From contig NC_134031.1 of assembly GCF_964204645.1 (NCBI RefSeq), positions 12,254,501-12,318,500 of the forward strand: 64,000 nucleotides of DNA. Direction: 5' to 3'. The translations under genes were made by a program, and so were the position numbers. The notes under the pieces are model-generated. The model saw only the letters and a program-made list of their open reading frames with translations. It ran no database searches and was not told where the DNA came from. Positions within the stretch are counted from its first letter, which is position 1. Every line of letters begins with the position of its first letter. This document shows positions 1 to 11,085 of the stretch, in pieces. Source of the DNA: Tubulanus polymorphus. Its lineage: Eukaryota > Nemertea > Palaeonemertea > Tubulaniformes > Tubulanidae.

Positions 1-155
1 ACTGAAATATAAACGAGTAAGTACAGATTTGGGTAATGAGTGTTTTAACCTATTCAATATGGCCACACCACGGGTAACCTTAACACGAACAAAATCGTAA
101 TGAGTATCCCATTTTAATTTGTCATCAATATGAATACCTAGAAGAATTTGTATTT
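1..155 (-). pseudogene. Non-LTR retrotransposon reverse transcriptase, C-terminal scrap
   Basis: On the minus strand an open frame runs from about 155 to the window edge and reads LLGIHIDDKLKWDTH followed by a stretch ending LPKSVLTRLYFS. This is the block just after the catalytic palm in Jockey/CR1/RTE-type reverse transcriptases (usual pattern FLGV-ID-L-W--H, then a lysine/leucine-rich helix). Catalytic motifs would lie further 5', at higher coordinates, but are absent, so the copy is truncated there. It continues past the window start, and its clade cannot be assigned. Confidence 0.55.
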
Positions 156-459
156 TGGACCTTGTCAATTACTTATTTGTTTGACATACCTTCATCTGAA
201 CTCCCACCAACAAGTCATTCAAACTGACACGAAAAATTAGACATAGACTCACTACCATCTTATAACCTTAATTAATTAGCTTTACCTGAAGTGTGCAAAT
301 AATCTCATATTGTATTCTAAGATCATAAAGCCAGGTTGGCTGTTTCACTAAGAAATTCCAAAAGACCAACCATTACATTGAATTTGAAATAAACCATTGA
401 GCATGCAATAACCTCTCCTTGATAAGTAGAAGTTTTGATTATTTTGTAAAAATAATTAC

Positions 460-600
460 CTTATGGTCAAAAGGATCATCTCTCTCACATTTCTTCCTCC
501 CGCAATTACAATAACTGACTGTCTTCAATTTGCTACTATGCATCATTATAGGCAACATTTCTCCAAAATCTTTGGTTTCTGATTCATCCGTTTGATGTAA
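460..600 (-). CDS. SMG8: SMG8 exon with CNCGRK motif
   Basis: This 141-nt exon (47 codons, phase 0 at both ends) is flanked by a pyrimidine-rich TTTTTTACATGCAG acceptor above position 600 and an AAG/GTAATT donor below 460. It encodes a linker with MMHSSKLKTVSY followed by CNCGRKKCERDDPFDHK. The CNCGR(K)-x-RDDPFD signature is highly characteristic of SMG8. The exon joins in phase to the one ending at 1283. The next downstream exon is not recognised in the remaining 459 bases. Confidence 0.8.
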
Positions 601-802
601 CTGCATGTAAAAAATGTGCTCAATTATGCATTGTATTTCCCAGCCAATTTGCAGAGGGAAGCTTCCAAGCCTAAAATACATAGATTTTGTAATACTTTGT
701 CTCCAGTGTAGAATCAATGTTATGTATGTGGAACAATAGGTCCATGGACCTTGATACTCAAGCAGAAACAGCTTACGATTTGTGACCCGGTACAGTAATG
801 TG

Positions 803-927
803 AATTTGATAGAATAGTGATTTGGAAATAGACAAACACGGAAATCGACCAACATGGAAAATAATAGATTTCTATCATTTATTTCAATGTTGGTCAATCT
901 CCAAATGTGACTATTCTATCAAATTCC
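803..927. repeat. Imperfect inverted repeat in SMG8 intron
   Basis: The left arm GAATTTGATAGAATAGTGAT with GACCAACAT further in is mirrored on the right by ATGTTGGTC and then ACTATTCTATCAAATTC. The arms are about 45-55 bp with mismatches. This looks like a small foldback MITE; the fragment TTCTATCAAAGTCCAATACTG at 1050-1071 may be another piece of the same family. No target duplication was found. Confidence 0.6.
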
Positions 928-968
928 AGTACTGGATTTTTCTATCTTATTCCAAGGTGTCTACTGAT

Positions 969-1053
969 GCTAATTTCCATATTGCGCATTTTCCAGACGT
1001 GAAAATTCTGATGCTAATTTCCATATTGCGCATTTTCCAGACGTGAAAATTCT
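969..1053. repeat. Two-copy 43-bp tandem repeat
   Basis: The unit running from GATGCTAATTTCCATATTGC to GACGTGAAAATTCT occurs twice in direct succession with essentially no differences, so the duplication is recent. It lies within the SMG8 intron. Confidence 0.85.
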
Positions 1054-1282
1054 ATCAAAGTCCAATACTGTTTTTTTAGGACAATTTCATTGACGAATTC
1101 AATAATATATTTTCTTACAGGTAAGCTCGTTTGATTTTCTAATTCAATGGTAACAATATATACAAGGCACAGAAAACCTGCTATAACATTTTTCTAGCTA
1201 CATGGATCATATCATTGCATATTATATTCAAAGTAGAATATGTTTGAAAGTGTGATGGAATCACAAAATATGGTATCATTAC

Positions 1283-1438
1283 CTCGAGTAAACAAGATTT
1301 TCCAGTCATGCTTAGCTTTTCACACTGACGGCGTCCATCAAACCACATTTCATTACATGATTTCTCAAGTTGATCAACATATCTTTCACATGCTGGTCCT
1401 CGTGCGTGAAGAAGGAATACTTTCTTGGCCTGGGCAAG
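1283..1438 (-). CDS. SMG8: SMG8 exon, HARGPACERY helix
   Basis: This 156-nt exon (52 codons, phase 0/0) lies between a TTCAATTGTAG acceptor and a CTCGAG/GTAATG donor on the minus strand. It reads AQAKKVFLLHARGPACERY, then a helix with CNEMWFDGRRQCE, and ends SMTGKSCLLE. The HARGPA and W-x-x-GRRxCE blocks are typical of SMG8. It follows the 18812 exon in phase. Confidence 0.8.
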
Positions 1439-1533
1439 CTACAATTGAATACCAACGCATGAATCATATTTTACACTTGTGATATTCACAGCCACATGTG
1501 AAGTTACACGGTAAGACGTACATACAGAGATGA

Positions 1534-1700
1534 AACAAGAGGCCCATGGGCCTTGAAGCATTGGTAGATTATACTGTGCTATGGTATTGAATGGTTAATG
1601 TTTTACATCTACCGACAAATGTACACCAACTGTGAGTGATAGAACCACGCAGACTTTGTAATTTTAACTTACACGCTGAAAATGAATTTCTTGAATGTGC
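1534..1700 (+). repeat. Dispersed repeat headed AACAAGAG plus palindrome
   Basis: The repeat starts AACAAGAGGCCCATGGGCC and continues TTGAAGCATTG, then a stretch ending near CACGCAGACTTTGTAATT. A diverged copy sits at 30728-30885 with the same order of words (GCATGGGCCTTGAAGCATTG, GGTATT-A-TGGTTAATG, ACATCT-CC). No coding potential is seen. Confidence 0.6.
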
Positions 1701-3403
1701 ACACTTCCCACTACAAGGTTAAACCTTAACCCTGAACAACCTGGAAAATGTGTTTGGCAACAAGCATATTTCTAACCCTAAAACATAGTCTTTTTTGGCA
1801 TTTTGGCCAATTAATTGGCTATTTTCTGTTCCGTATTTATTGGAATTGTGAACCGAATTGAACGTTTCAGTTCCAAAGATACTTAAAGATGATATTTTCC
1901 TCCATTTGAATTTTGGCCATAATCTATTTTCAGGGATGAGAACGCCGACCAAAAAAATGCGCGGGTTATTTTTCTTGAGTGACATACGTGAACCAGCTGA
2001 CAGCGTAGCCGTCAGCACTAGCGAGCGCCGAAGGCGCGAAGCTATTTCGGGGGGTTTGGGTTTGGCCCTCCCCCAAGAAAATTTTAGAAATTAAATACAT
2101 TTTCGAGCACTTAGAGCGATCTTGAACCCATGAACGACTATTATATTTTGGAAGGTAATGGCTAGTTCCAATGTGGTACATCCTCATTTGATGACATTCA
2201 GCATCTCATGCATTACGGGTCGAGCCTTGAATTATTGCAGTAAAAATGCGCCGATGAATGCTCACTAAAAATCATCACCAAGTAGTGTATAATATCCGAA
2301 GGCGTTCGCCACACACACGCAGCAACAGTAAGTAGACCTATATACGTTACTACTGTTGCTGTGCGTGGGTGTCTGCAACCGATCGATAAAATACATACAC
2401 ACTCATCGTAGTACAAATGTACATACAAAATCGCTGTGTTGCAATGAATATGCATTGAAATGCGAGCTTTCATAAAATACATACAGTATGGAGTTATCCC
2501 TCATATCTACTGAGTTATTAAGTTTTCCCCTTGCAAGGTCCAAAATCTCTCATAGGCCGAAAAAATACTTGCCAGTTAAAGGGTTAAAGGTAACAGCAAC
2601 AGCAAAAAATTCCTCAGAGAAGGTAAATTGTTTATATAGAATAATTATTATTGAAACTTAATTGGAGATTTGGATTATACAAAGTTCCAATTTTTTTAAT
2701 TGCGTGATCCAAAGATAATTCCACAAAATACACATAGGTCTATGACAACTGCACTGGCATCTAGTACAGGGAATATAATAAGAAACGTTTATGCTGGTGG
2801 AATAACGTTTTCCAGGTAGGAAAACTGGTAGGAAACCAGTTTTGCAGTTGAGCAGAAACCATGTTCAGTGTCTATTGTAGACACGTATGCACTACTCAAA
2901 ACCTTTCTGACAAACTGAAATTATACAATACATACCAAATAATTCCAGACATAATCATAACACAAATAAGCTACAATGAATTTAATACACCGTTGGAGCT
3001 TGTCAAGTTAGAAATCTAAGGTAAGCATATACGGATATGTAAAACCCACGATCATGGCCTTTTAGCATCATGAGAAACATATATTTATTTTGGAGGAATC
3101 CCTCTCCGTTGCATGCAAAAAATCTCAGTTAAGATGTTGGCCTAAGAATTCATAGTTTTTCATGTGGTGCCCCGTGTAAAAGTCGACTTTAGTTTTCAGT
3201 TTCATATCTCAAAAAACATTTTTAAACGACTATGAAATTTGGGTGAATATCGTATACAAAATTATTGAAAGTCGATTATGTTATTTCCTCGATAGATGGC
3301 ACAAGAAAACATCTAATTTAAGTGATTAAACAATACTTTAAGGTGATTTGGAAAATTAATGAAAAAAATTAATATAAGCACGATAAATCATTCATTAATC
3401 AAT
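1701..3403. other. Intronic stretch without genes
   Basis: No exon or convincing ORF is seen. It contains a GC-richer patch at 1980-2080 (AGCGAGCGCCGAAGGCGCGA) that looks like an old repeat, and a hairpin at 2311-2373 where CACGCAGCAACAGTA is mirrored by TACTGTTGCTGTGCGTG around a 15-25 nt loop. Positions 3160-3190 and 3404-3500 carry GTGTA-AAGTCGA words that belong to the ends of the TIR element spanning the gypsy insertion. Confidence 0.5.
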
Positions 3404-3531
3404 ATTCTGTATTTTCCGGTGTATAAGTCGAGTTTTTGAGACCAAAAATCATGTCCAAAAAACGTAGGTCGACGTATGCACCGAATACACTTTCAATATC
3501 ATTTAAACTGTCGATGTTTAAGAGTTCAAGG

Positions 3532-3725
3532 TGTGATGGAATATGTCCATCAGTCGTTTTCTATGTTGTAACTGGAGGGTGCTGCCCTCTCTTTCTCGAA
3601 AATACAGAACAATAGGTGATTGTGTAAATATCTTTTGTCCGCCTTTTTACTGGTTTTTGGGCTCTCAGAGTCGATATTTGGAGGAAACTTCTACTGTGGA
3701 ACAGGCAGAATAAGACCTCGTTACA
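3532..3725 (+). repeat. Gypsy 5' LTR
   Basis: This 194-bp direct repeat starts TGTGATGGAATATGTCCATC and ends GACCTCGTTACA. It differs from the 3' LTR by a 4-bp TTTC insertion in the CTCTC tract and by three substitutions. No clear TATA box stands out. Confidence 0.95.
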
Positions 3726-3727
3726 TC

Positions 3728-3745
3728 TGGTGGCAGCGTAGTGGG
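3728..3745 (+). promoter_or_regulatory. Primer binding site, tRNA-Leu type
   Basis: Two bases after the LTR comes TGGTGGCAGCGTAGTGGG. Its complement ends in CCA and has the acceptor strand of a tRNA beginning GGCAGCG, the usual start of some leucine tRNAs. The tRNA assignment is from memory. Confidence 0.7.
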
Positions 3746-3970
3746 ATTTGATTGTGAAAAAACCAGTTGAAATTGAGTTGAAGCGGTGAACACGTTTTTC
3801 TCCGTTTAGTCTGTGTAAATTACGGTTACTTTTTGTGTGTACTTAACGTATTTTTTTTTACCTACTTCGTAATTCCTAGTACATATTTAGTATTATTTAA
3901 GTGCCTGTTTCCCCTAAATTTATTTGCGGTCCTGTATTTTCTGTGTCATTTATATAAAAGAATAGTAATT

Positions 3971-5088
3971 ATGTCGGATGTTGAGAATGATGTGTGTGAG
4001 CCCTTGGCCTTATCTAGGCCTATGTCACCAACGGCCGGAGCTGCACATCATGACCTCCTGGTTAGTGGGGAGGGTAACCTCTCGTTAAAACTAAAACGTG
4101 GGAGTCCAACGAAGACAAAAGTGGAAAATTTGAAAAAATCTGAGGATTCCATCCTCCAGCGACTGACTGAAGTGATGGAGAGGGTCGTGACGAGAGATGC
4201 ACCCACCCCGAAAATGCACAATATTCCGGCACCCAAGCCCTATACCATGGGACACAATTTCCGCGTTTGGCTCGAAGGTTTGACGCGTTCGCTGACCTGG
4301 CTCAGATTAGTTCTCGCATTAATGGGGGCGAACAGCGTAAATCACACCTGATGATGCGACTTGACCATGAGGCATACCAGGCTGTCTCGAAACTACGTCT
4401 CGACTCGAGCCTGTTGTATGATGATTTCTGTCGGCGGCTATCATCCCGTTTCCAACAAACAAAGACTGTGGATGACTTTAAGATGTTGTTGAAAGGGAGG
4501 GACCAAAAGACAACTGAATCTGTGGAACGCTATGCCGACGAGTTAGCAGAACTGGCAAGGAACGCGTACCCTGGCATTGCCTTCGAGCTGCAGGATGAAT
4601 TGGCCAAAGACCAATTCCTTAAAGGTAATAGCCTACCCGTCTCAGCGAAGCAGTCAATGTATGCGGCCCAGCCAAGTTCGTTGGCTGCAGCAGTCGCTCA
4701 AGCACGGACTCTGGAAACAGCGAGACGGTTGACTGAGGGCACGACTCATAAACAAAAAGTATCCGTTAACCAGACCCAGCTCGACTCGACTAGCTCAGCC
4801 ATAGCCAAACAACTCGACGAATTGAAATCGATGATGGGAACGCTGATGACTCAAGTAGGCCATTTGGAAGCAGTTGTCTCTGGTAATGGCAATCGTCGAC
4901 CGCCCGCCGATGACAAATGTTGGCGTTGCAGGGATGCAGACCACCCCAAAAACTTGTGCCCACAAGTTAAATGCTATAATTGCGGGGGGAGTGGTCACTA
5001 TTTAAGTAACTGCCACCTACCTAAGGGAAACCAGGGAAACGAGAAGCGGGGTTTTCAGGGGGGCAGTGGATACCCCATCAGGAAATAG
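3971..5088 (+). pseudogene. gag: Gypsy gag (capsid/nucleocapsid), one frame break
   Basis: The first plausible start is the ATG at 3971. The N-terminal part (MSDVENDVCEPLAL onward) runs to HNFRVWLEG near 4275, where a one-base slip moves the frame to a 273-residue reading that continues FDAFADLAQISSR and ends with TAG at 5086-5088. Two CCHC zinc knuckles (CX2CX4HX4C) lie near 4918-4959 (CWRCRDADHPKNLC) and 4972-5013 (CYNCGGSGHYLSNC), the nucleic-acid-binding end of a gypsy Gag. Upstream, the charged helical stretch with ERYADELAELARNAYP is typical of retrotransposon capsid. The slip is in the capsid region, not at the gag/pol boundary, so it is most likely a mutation. Confidence 0.9.
5049..5055 (+). 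promoter_or_regulatory. Candidate -1 ribosomal frameshift site
   Basis: GGGTTTT sits in register as G GGT TTT with respect to the gag frame, 31 bases before the gag TAG. A slip of -1 here enters exactly the pol frame, which is open from this point to the protease. It matches the X XXY YYZ slippery pattern. A G-run just downstream (5058-5063) could support structure; no pseudoknot was folded. Confidence 0.5.
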
Positions 5089-8000
5089 TCCCCCTTGTAC
5101 CGCTGTATATACCCCCCCGCAAGGCATGTGATTCTAGTGGAGATACACCTACTGATGGTCCGCATCCTACTAGAACCATCACTGTTAGACCACCACAACA
5201 TACCCAAAGTATAGAAGAAAATCGACGTGACCCTTCGGAGAACAGTGAGGCTCCCAGTCCGGCTACGGAAAACACTTGTCACAAGTTGCGCGACACCAAG
5301 GTTCAAACAACAGGAACAGAACCAGCCCAGACGAGCTTAGTTACAAACATCGGAACAGTGAGGCTACACGCCTCGGGCCTTTTCTGTGATGCCGTAGTAA
5401 ATGACCATTCGAAAGCGGTGGTACTCCTGGACACTGGTGCCTCCTGCACAATCATTAGAGGTTCGGTATGGGACTCTAGTAGCCCGACTGGTGAAGCCGC
5501 TGCACTGAGGCCAATCGAAGGAATCGTGACAACGGCTACCGGTCAGCCAATGGAGTTACGTGGATTAGCTGATGTATGTCTGAGAGTTGGAACTGAAGAA
5601 TTTCATGTCCCCATGATCGTCAGCGAGGATTTGGCACAAGACTGCTTGCTTGGAAGTGATTTCTTCGAGAAATATGGCTGCAACATAGATTACCGTAACA
5701 AAGTGCTCCGCTTCGGAAGCCTCAGCGAGGTGCCTGTCCGCCAGAGCCCCAAACACGCGAGCGCTTGCAGGGTGTTCATCAGTAAGAGCCAAATCATTCC
5801 AGCTGGATCCGAGGTGGTGGTAAATGGATACATGAAACGGAGTTATGTTCATAATAATTCGACCTCAGGGATGATCAGCAGCTGTGGACGGAATAATTTT
5901 TGCACTGGGAAAACGCTGGTGGTACCGGAGGCAAACCAGATACCGGTTCGGCTGGCTAACTTCTCGGAAGAGGCTTGTAGAGTCGACAGGGGCCAGACTA
6001 TTGGTCTATTCTGCCCCCTACAGTCAGTTGACATCATGACTGTCGACGACCATGCTCAAAACCCGTCAACTCCAAAAATCCAGCTGCAGGGTGGTGACAA
6101 TACTGAATTCATGGACCTCTTGAGAGAATTGAAAATCGACCAGCTTGAAATCCCCACTGACATGATAACACAGCTTGTTGACATCATACGGGAGCACAAG
6201 TCAGTATTCTCGATGGGAGACTTTGACATTGGTCGAACAGATTCGCTTGAATTCGAGATTGACACCGGTGACCACCCACCGATAAAACAACATCCCCGTC
6301 GGCTACCCCCTGGTAGGAGAGCTTTTGTTGAGGGGACAACCAAGGAGCTTTTAGAACACGACTTGATCCGGCCATCCACCAGCCCGTGGTCAAGCCCAAT
6401 AGTTCTAGCGAAAAAGGCCGATGGTTCCCTGCGTTTATGCTGCGATTACCGCCGACTCAATGACGCAACAGTCTAAGACGCTCACTCATTAGGTAGAATA
6501 GACAGTACCCTAGAGGCTTTATCGGGCGCAACCTGGTTCTCGTCCCTCGATTTAACCAGCGGATACTGGCAGGTCCCAATAAAGGAATCAGACAAACATA
6601 AGACCGCATTCACGACTGAAAACCATCTATTTGAGTGGAATGTCATGCCGTTTGGAGTCTGTAGTGCCCCGGCGTCATTCAGCAGACTGATGGCAATGGT
6701 ACTGGATGATGTTGCATGGAAAACATGCCTTATCTACCTGGATGATGTAGTGGTGTTTAGTCATGATCTACCAACCCATCTGACGCGATTACAAGAGGTA
6801 TTTCATTGCTTTCAGAAAGCTGGTCTCAAGCTAAAACCGAGGAAGTGCTCGCTTGTCCAGCGGCGCCTCAAGTTTTTGGGGCATGTAGTAAGCGAGGCCG
6901 GTGTCGAAACCGACGGTGCCAAATGCGATAGAGTCAGGGATTGGCCGACCCCAACGTCAGTTACCGAACTGCGTAGTTTCCTTGGTCTTGTGACATATTA
7001 CTCGCAATTCATCAAGGATTTCGCCGACTTGACAGCCCCGCTACACCGCCTTACGAGGAAAAATGAACCATTCGTCTGGACATCCAAGCAACAACTAGCG
7101 TTTGACGGACTGAAAGAAAAGCTGAACAGCTCCCCTATCCTGGCATTCCCAGATATCTCGGAGGGCGCTGGAGAGTTCATTTTGGACTGTGACGCCTCTA
7201 ACTGGGCTATCGGAGGGGTGCTGTCACAGCTACAACGCGATGGTTCTGAGAGAGTGATCGAGTACGGTAGCCGCACGCTGAAAGGTGGAGAGGAGAACTA
7301 TTGTGCCACCAGGCGCGAAATGTTGGCCTTGGTTGACATGATTGATCACTTCCGCCACCATTTACTAGGCAGGAAATTCAAAGTTCGCACAGACCACGCA
7401 GCACTCAAGTGGCTACAAACCTTCAAAAACCCTGAGGGCCAAGTGGCTCGGTGGCTTGAACGCCTGTCGGAATATGATTTCGTGATCGAACATCGAGCTG
7501 GAAGCAAACATTTGAACACAGACGCCCTGTCTCGCATCCCTAAGAGACAGAGGAAACATGGGGACTGCCCAACTTGTGGTGACACTGGTCCATCTATATA
7601 CCAGGTGACTGCAAAACATCAGGGCGATTTGACAGCGCACTCCACTGGCTTGTCCAGGAACAAAATAATCGAGGCGCAGGTAAATGACCCCGAAATATCA
7701 GAAATTAGGGAGTTCTTGGCCGGAGATGGGGTCAAGGACAAGAAACGGCTACAACGGTGTGGTAGAACAGCGAGGAGCCTCTATAGTCTGGTTGAGCGTC
7801 TAGAGCTTTTAGATGGCATTCTTGCGCTTAAACCACTTCCGGGGGCTACCTCAACGAGACACCGAGTGGTACTACCCATTTCACTGACTGATGGAACCAT
7901 AGGAGTCATACATCAGGGATTTGCGGGGAAACATCTCGGTACCAAAAAGACAGAGTGCAAAATTAGGGAAAGATTCTGGGTATTAGGCCTCTCAGCTAGG

Positions 8001-9533
8001 GTCAGGGATTTTGTTCGGGGCTGCAAAACTTGCCAAGAGTGCAAGTCCCCGTCCAAACTACCAAAAGCCCCAATGGTGTCTACACCGGTAGGGCGACGCT
8101 TCCAGCGTGTACATATAGACATCGTGGGCCCATTACCGAGAACCCGCCGCGGCAATGTCTACATTCTAGTGGCTCAAGATGCATTCACTAAGTGGCCCGA
8201 AGCATGGCCAATTCGCATGGAAAAGGCCTCCGTGGTGGCACGTGCCCTTGTGAACGAGTGGGTCACCCGTTACGGCTGCCCTGAATCCATCCACTCGGAC
8301 AAAGGCGCGAACTTCGAGTCGAAAGTTTTCATGGAGATGTGTAGGATCTTGGCTATTGAAAAGACCAGAACCACTGCCTACCATCCTATGGGCAATGGGC
8401 AGGTGGAAAATTTCAATAAGTCCCTGAAGGCCATGCTGACTACAGCCGTCAATGAGTGTGGAACAAACTGGGACGAGGAACTACCTGCGTGTTTGATGGC
8501 ATTTCGTTCAAGCGTCCAGCACTACACTCTTGAAACGCCGTTCTACTTGATGTACGCCGAGGAAATGTCACTACCGATCGACATCAGCGTAGGCTTGCCC
8601 GAGGACCACCAACCAAGGACTAAGTATGGCATGGACCTCTCTGACCGCCTCACTAAGTCACACAACATTGTTCGTGATCGACTAGTGATGGCACAAAGGC
8701 GTCAGAAAATGGACTATGACCGTTTCGCAAAACGCGGGGGTTACAAGGTCGGGGATCGCGTGTGGCTGATGAGCCATTTCTTGAAAAAGGACGAGGCATC
8801 TAAGTTCCACCGGAAATGGAAAGGGCCTTACCTCGTGACCGAGAGACTATCGGAGGTGAATTACAGGGTTGTCCTGGAACCAGGCGCCGATCCGAGGGCG
8901 GTGAAGAGAAAGCGGGTTGTGCACTTCAATGATATGAAACCGTGCTTCCTGTCTAGTGAGACCGTGACCATAGGTCATAAAAAACCTAAACAGGAACCGG
9001 TTAAAACGACCGATCCCGAGGAGCAACCAACCCTCAATGACGACGAGGGGGAGGAAGATGAAGACTGTGTCTGGACACGGTCACACCCCGAGACAACGGC
9101 GGTTATTCAAGAACCTCTTGCAACAAACCCTACCCAAAACCATCGCGAGCCTCCTACTCAAAACCGCTCCAAGCCTGGGCCTTTGAACATTACAGACATT
9201 GAGGGGCACAGAAGACTCAGGCCCAGAGTAGGGATCAGGCGCCCTAGTCGGTTCGTAAACTCATGTACAGTCAACAACGATGATTCGCTAGCCAACCAAA
9301 ATAGGGCCTCAGACCCTTTGGTGGATCCAAACACACTTATAGGACCTCCAGTCGCCTCGGACAAGATTGAGCAGAACAACATTTTTGATATAGAACTGAT
9401 CCAAAATTGCCAGAAATGTCGCGAAGTTCGGTCCCGGATTAACGTGAGGAAAGGCTACTGGTTAGAAATGGGCCGGTACCTTAAATCAAAGGGTTATATA
9501 TATATATATATATATAGATACCCTTGTATATAA
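5052..9533 (+). pseudogene. pol: Gypsy pol polyprotein, one in-frame stop
   Basis: Domains in order: aspartic protease with LLDTGASCT (about 5425-5450); reverse transcriptase from about 6250 with SPWSSPIVLAKK, LCCDYRRLN, MPFGVCSAPASF and the catalytic YLDD at 6735-6746; RNase H with DCDAS (about 7185) and RTDHAALKWL; integrase with the HHCC zinc finger (HQGFAGKHLGTKKTEC to CKTCQEC, 7909-8043), catalytic Asp near 8118 (HIDIVG), Asp near 8298 (HSDKG) and Glu near 8405 (QVENFN), and a GPY/F module (RKWKGPYLV, about 8815). An in-frame TAA at 6474-6476 interrupts the RT between YRRLND and the motif-A aspartate; the frame is otherwise uninterrupted, so this is a single nonsense change. The tail beyond the GPY module is acidic and ends in a TA microsatellite. 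Confidence 0.95.
9494..9520. repeat. (TA)n microsatellite at pol 3' end
   Basis: An uninterrupted TA run encodes the final IYIYIY residues of pol before the TAA at 9531-9533. Expansion there has probably altered the true pol C-terminus. Confidence 0.9.
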
Positions 9534-9745
9534 CCCTGTATATATATTTACTTAGTTTTAGTAGACAGTTTATTATCATTTGTAACTGGTGGTGACTAGG
9601 ATTTCAGACCCCTTGCACCTCCTGATGGTATGCTTGGGTCCACCCACCTTGCATGATTCGGGTGGTATCTGAATGAACGGAATCTCCGCCATTTAGTCTT
9701 GTCGTTGCAGCCAACTCATGTTTTGAACTATTTATCGTTTCTAGC

Positions 9746-10569
9746 ATGGACTGTATCGAGTTAGACCAGTTATCTAGCCTCCACGAGGCGACACAGACCC
9801 TTAAACGGCAGGTCTCGAAAGAAGTCTGTTCCACCCTTCACAGACAGGACAAGACCCTCAGCGAATTGAGAGCCAAGATGGGCAGACTTTATAACTCTGC
9901 CGTAGAACAGTCGTTTGTAGAGGATCCTGGTCGCATAGTAACCGGTGCGGTTGTAACCGGTCTCAAGACGACAAAGACCCGACGTTTTTGGCTGAAGATG
10001 AGCACAGCTGCATTTGAGTACATCAGCCAGGAACTAGTGAACGCCCTGGCTGAATGTGGTGGTGACTCCTCGCACATCTGGCCGAAACTTGGAGACTTGA
10101 AACAGAGGGCAGTTGAGGACTTACCAATCGTGTTGCTGGGAGACTCGATGTTTACGGGGCTAAAGGCCAGCGGCGGTTTGATTCCAATTTGCCACCCTGG
10201 TGAACGACTCGGTGATTTGTTGGAGTACCTCCCACATGTATCCTTTAGGGCAAGAGCGATTGTGGTCACGCATGGTATGAACCATGCCGGCGATTATGGC
10301 AGGACGACAGAGAAGTTTTGGCGCTACTCAAGGGCAAGCACCCTTCTGTTCCCCTTTTCCACCTACAGACCCCTGTCCCTCCTTGCTGGCGTGGTGACCA
10401 CAATCGGGTAAACAACATCAACCGGGTTAACGTCTTCGCCCTCCGTGCCGGGTTCCAACAGGCCGACCATCCAGATATCCCGGATTCTGATTTTGTGGGG
10501 ATCCACTACAAAAAGTCGGCCATGCACTATGTCTGTCGGGAAATAATCCGTGTGGTAGATCGCGTCTGA
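9746..10569 (+). pseudogene. Gypsy third ORF, SGNH/GDSL hydrolase-like
   Basis: A sense ORF in the position of env, between pol and the 3' LTR. It starts at ATG 9746 with a heptad-rich, probably coiled N-terminus (LSSLHEATQTLKRQVSKE). From about residue 128 it reads VLLGDSMFTGL, a GDS block with the candidate catalytic serine at residue 134, then VVTHGMNHAGD with Asn179 in the position of the SGNH asparagine block. After a one-base frame slip near 10315 the second frame continues through PLFHLQTPVPP and ends with DFVGIHYKK, a D-x-x-x-H block like the catalytic Asp/His pair. No signal peptide, transmembrane segment or envelope motif is seen. The order and spacing of the S, N and D/H blocks support the SGNH fold, but this is motif reading only. 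Related esterase domains are known in ORF1 of CR1-type LINEs; its role in a gypsy element is unknown. Confidence 0.65.
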
Positions 10570-11070
10570 ATGTGTTTCCTTCGGTACCTAACGATGGTTC
10601 ACCTGGAGTCGCTTATTCTTTGTAATGATAGTGACAAAAAGCCATTCAGTCCAAATACTACCACACGTGACCCCCCAGATGTAGCATACCCCATTGCGAA
10701 CCGTTTCTTTCCGTTTTCTTTTGATTGTATTTTTCATTTTCCCAGGACGAGGAACAGTGGCAGAGGGGCAAGCCAAGTGCAGTGTCCATTGGCCGTATCT
10801 ACCTTTTGATGGTATAGATATTTTTGGTTAGACATTACGCTTAGGTGCGCCCCGAAAACAAACCACAAACCATTAGTGGAGATCGAAAGCTGCATGTATT
10901 ATCATCACTGAGATGCAACCCTAATGCGAAACAACGACTACGCCGTGTTAGATGTCTACTGTATCCAGAGCCGAGAAGTTTGGAGCTTAATATACTATAA
11001 TAAGGGACTAAAATTAAATTTGTGTAGATATTTTGACTATATATTCCTGTTCAAATAGGAGTTTGAACAA
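10570..11070 (+). other. Gypsy 3' untranslated region
   Basis: About 500 bases between ORF3 and the polypurine tract carry no sustained coding frame with recognisable motifs. It belongs to the retrotransposon because the LTR follows directly. Confidence 0.7.
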
Positions 11071-11085
11071 GTTGAAGGGGGGTGG
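11071..11085 (+). promoter_or_regulatory. Polypurine tract
   Basis: GTTGAAGGGGGGTGG abuts the 3' LTR start TGTGATGG and would prime plus-strand DNA synthesis. Confidence 0.85.

Noticed and set aside
200-400. Next SMG8 exon downstream of 460
   Set aside because: A TTTCTTAG ... CTTCAG/GTAAAG pair bounds about 80 bases, but the required phase 0 frame opens with a stop and the residues do not clearly match SMG8.
439-897. A 152-residue single-exon protein on the minus strand
   Set aside because: Only the 47 codons at 460-600 match SMG8 and are bounded by splice sites; the rest is intron read-through.
1165-1205. Another Helentron-like 3' end (AGAAAACCTGCTATAACA)
   Set aside because: Only the first dozen bases match and the terminal hairpin is missing.
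9746-10569. Retroviral env gene
   Set aside because: Position fits, but there is no signal peptide, transmembrane segment, furin-like site or fusion-peptide-like stretch; the GDS/GMN/DxxxH blocks point elsewhere.
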